From positions 181,977,654 through 182,041,653 of the forward strand of contig JARDYH010000001.1 of the NCBI GenBank assembly GCA_029215795.1: 64,000 nt of DNA, written 5' to 3'. The translations under genes and the position numbers were made by a program. The notes under the pieces are model-generated. The model was not told the origin of the DNA, did no database searches, and saw only the letters and a program-made list of their open reading frames with translations. Positions within the stretch are counted from its first letter, which is position 1. Each line of letters opens with the position of its first letter. Origin of the DNA: Anniella stebbinsi. Lineage: Eukaryota > Chordata > Lepidosauria > Squamata > Anniellidae. Of the stretch, positions 61,464-64,000 are shown piece after piece.

Positions 61464-64000
61464 CAAGAACGCGACTTTTAACGTGGTGTGGCTGAGTGAG
61501 ATTCCAACTGTTTCACTATTATTATAGTCAACTTCTTTTCGCCCCCGGAGCAGACACGCGCCTTTGTATAGAAGAGGAGATGAAAATAAAACTTCACCAA
61601 ATTTACATTTTGTGATTACTTGTTTCAAATTATTATTCTTTGCAGGGAACGCCTTCAACCCTTGTGCCAGCGGCTCACCACTTTATTTCTGTAGTCCCCA
61701 ACATTCTCCATTCTGTTGTTGTTTAATCTCCCTCCTGTATTTCCCCACGATAGCCGCCTTTTTTCTTCACACAAAAGATCCGCTAAGGATGATTCGGTGC
61801 GAGGCTTTTACCGCGCAGTCACACTGCCTTGTTCACAGAATTTTACAGGAGGTCCAGAAAACGTGTAAGGAGGAAAAGGCAGAATAAGGTGCACGATGCC
61901 TTGCAGCGATGGGAGCCTTGGGTCTGGAAGCCTCTCTGTCACTTCTAGTATTGTCTCTATTAATTCCTTTGTCATCCTCATCATTTACTAATAGCGACCT
62001 CAATTTTTCCAGTGCTATTGATTATATAGCCAAAACAGCACTATCCATGCGCAAGAGGTAAGTATTCATCAGGCTCAAGGGAAGCCCAAGATTTGCAATA
62101 GTACAAAAATATTTAGGGGAAATCCCAGGGGTAAGGGGTGGAGGAAGGACAGAACGACCAAGTGAGGAGGACTTATTGTGGAAGTTGAAAAAGGAGGGAG
62201 GGGAAATGGCATGGAATATCTTGAACAGAAGCAATCCACACTCCAATATTGTGTTGCAAGCCCCACTTGTTTATTTCTATAAGGAAATGTAAAACACTAC
62301 ACTTGGGAAACACTGGGTTGCATTGCTTACTTTAGCAGTTACGATACTTCTGTATTGTCCACCACACTGCTTGCACAGTGGGCAATAACCTCCACCTTTT
62401 CACCCTTCTTTTGCATCCCCACCTACTGAGATGAAGCATTACTTACTACTGTGAATATATGTGGGCAGCTCAGCCTTCACTAGAAGGGCCCCAAGTGCCT
62501 TGTCCAGGCAAGGTGAGGGCTTTGTTTTCCCCCAGTGCCATTGACAGGTAGCCACATCTGATTGGCTACATGGCCCTGTGATACCATCACATTCACTATG
62601 AAGACCCTAATTGGTTGAGATTACAGAAGGAAAAAAACCCAAAGCACATTGGGTGGTGAATACGGATTAAAACATACAAAATAGGAAGGGAAGGGAATGC
62701 ATTTCATTGGGCTTTTGACACCATTCACAAACACATGTTTTGTATAAAAGTGGTTTCTAAATGGTCTAGAGGTGCCTTAACCATTTGGGGGTACAGTTTG
62801 GGTCCTGCATTTTGAGGTAGAGATAAACAAGTGTCTCCTCTTCAGTGTTTATATATTCTCTCAAATGTAAGGAAATGTTCAGTGCCTGAGGCTGAAGCAC
62901 TGTAGTCTGTTCCTCAGAGAACATTGGACCAAAGAGAGGAGATGATTACACAGAATCCCAGCTGTGCATCGTGCACATGATGCAGGTCATAAATAATAAT
63001 TCCAATTACATTTAGATCAGCTCAGGGATGTCTCAGTTCATGGAATGCTCCTTCCGGCCTGCTCCGACTGCTTGTCTTGTTACTGGCCACTCACGGATGG
63101 TCATGGGTTTTTTTGACAACGTCATCCGCCTCCCACTCCTGCTCGTTTTTCCGTCACAAAACACACACGCCCGGAAAATCCAATTTGGGGGGGCTGTAAC
63201 GAAACTTGCTGCCATTTCTTGCTGTGTGCAGGAGAAGCAGCATGATACAAAAAGGCCCACTGAATGAGCCACGTGGTCGTTGCTTGCTTCCTCTTTCTTC
63301 CCCATGTGAAAAAAGAGGAAGCGTCTCGTCCCTATTGTGGGCCAGAAGCAGGAGGCAAAGCGACGGTAGGGAAACGCAATTCCCCCCGCTCTGTCTGATG
63401 ACGCTCTATGTAATAGTTTTAATACTTATACAAAAAGATAAAGTAACAGTTTGTATATGTAATTCTGTACTAGCCTCCTTCGATGTCCTTCTGTTTGTAT
63501 TAGAAGCTGGAAAACAAGGCCAGGGATGAGTGTAATTATTGATTTTATAAATAAAAGCTATTTATTTTTATAACAAGTTGAGATTTATTACCTTCTGCTA
63601 CTCTGTTTTTGTGAGGGTAGAACTGAGCCAAGGCAGCAGAGAGGAGCAACACAGAAAGATGAAGAGAAGACAAAACTGTCCAGTGTGCATGTTCTAGTAT
63701 TCTCCTATTATATGGATACTAGTCATAAGAAAGACCCTACATGGGAATATTTTAAAGACATATTAGCTCTTTAGTTTTAAAAAAAAGGAATGTGCAAATT
63801 TATACAGCATGACAAAGAGGTGCAAAACCTGGTTGTAAGGATGAAACAGTGTAAATAATACTCTAGTTCATTGTAAATTAGCATGATTCAATGGTTAGAT
63901 TTCCTCCATCGTTCAGAAATTACAAGAAGTATCAATAGGAAACATGATTTAAATCAATGATATAAATGGGCCTTTTTTTCTTGCTGATTTAAATCAATGC
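61464..64000. other. Intergenic region upstream of NELFA, no gene supported
   Basis: AT-rich sequence with a GC-richer patch at about 63.0-63.4 kb. Short open frames on both strands there show no recognised domain, and I see no convincing splice sites. A plus-strand AATAAA lies near 63550. Confidence 0.4.

Noticed and set aside
62900..63540. Possible gene in a GC-richer patch with 80-107 codon open frames on both strands
   Set aside because: No recognised domain, no convincing splice pattern and no conserved motif; left as unannotated intergenic sequence.

Overview
This is a stretch of vertebrate nuclear genome, most likely from a squamate reptile (probably a lizard). The evidence is one split gene whose protein closely resembles human NELFA, embedded in a repeat mix typical of squamates: CR1 elements with the ATTCTATGA tail, L2-like tails, a young L1, DIRS retrotransposons, tRNA-derived SINEs and many short inverted-repeat DNA transposons. 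The species call is inference. There is nothing prokaryotic here.

The only host protein gene I can support is NELFA (negative elongation factor A), on the minus strand. Its start codon is at 60648 inside a CpG-rich promoter and its stop is at 12312. Eleven coding exons join in phase into 516 codons (human protein 528). Every junction has a standard donor and acceptor except intron 10, which begins with GC.

Layout: 1-5.1 kb is intergenic and holds a 5'-truncated L1 with an uninterrupted open frame, a poly(A) tail and a perfect 16-bp target duplication. 5.1-10.9 kb is intergenic with a decayed CR1-like copy; by synteny with human 4p16.3 it may hold the 3' end of NSD2, but I see no NSD2 coding sequence. 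10.9-12.3 kb is the presumed NELFA 3'UTR. 12.3-60.6 kb is NELFA. 60.0-61.0 kb is the CpG-rich promoter with clustered YY1-type motifs on both strands. 61.1-64 kb is intergenic with one short DNA transposon.

The introns are mostly mobile DNA. Intron 8 carries a decayed DIRS element (14.8-20.5 kb), and intron 2 a better preserved one (40.2-46.3 kb). Both lie in the same orientation as NELFA. Both show the family's signature: inverted termini, plus an internal region that joins the complements of the two ends. Gag, reverse transcriptase/RNase H and tyrosine recombinase are recognisable in both. Intron 5 holds an R4/Dong-like LINE fragment and a LINE ORF1-like remnant broken by a CR1 insertion. 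Intron 4 holds a CR1 copy with a 293-codon open frame and a hAT-type element with an 8-bp duplication. Intron 1 holds SINEs, CR1 and L2 pieces and foldback elements.

I found no convincing new biological system. The points most worth following are the DIRS pair, the GC-AG intron, three long foldback structures in short DNA elements, and the YY1-rich, possibly divergent promoter.
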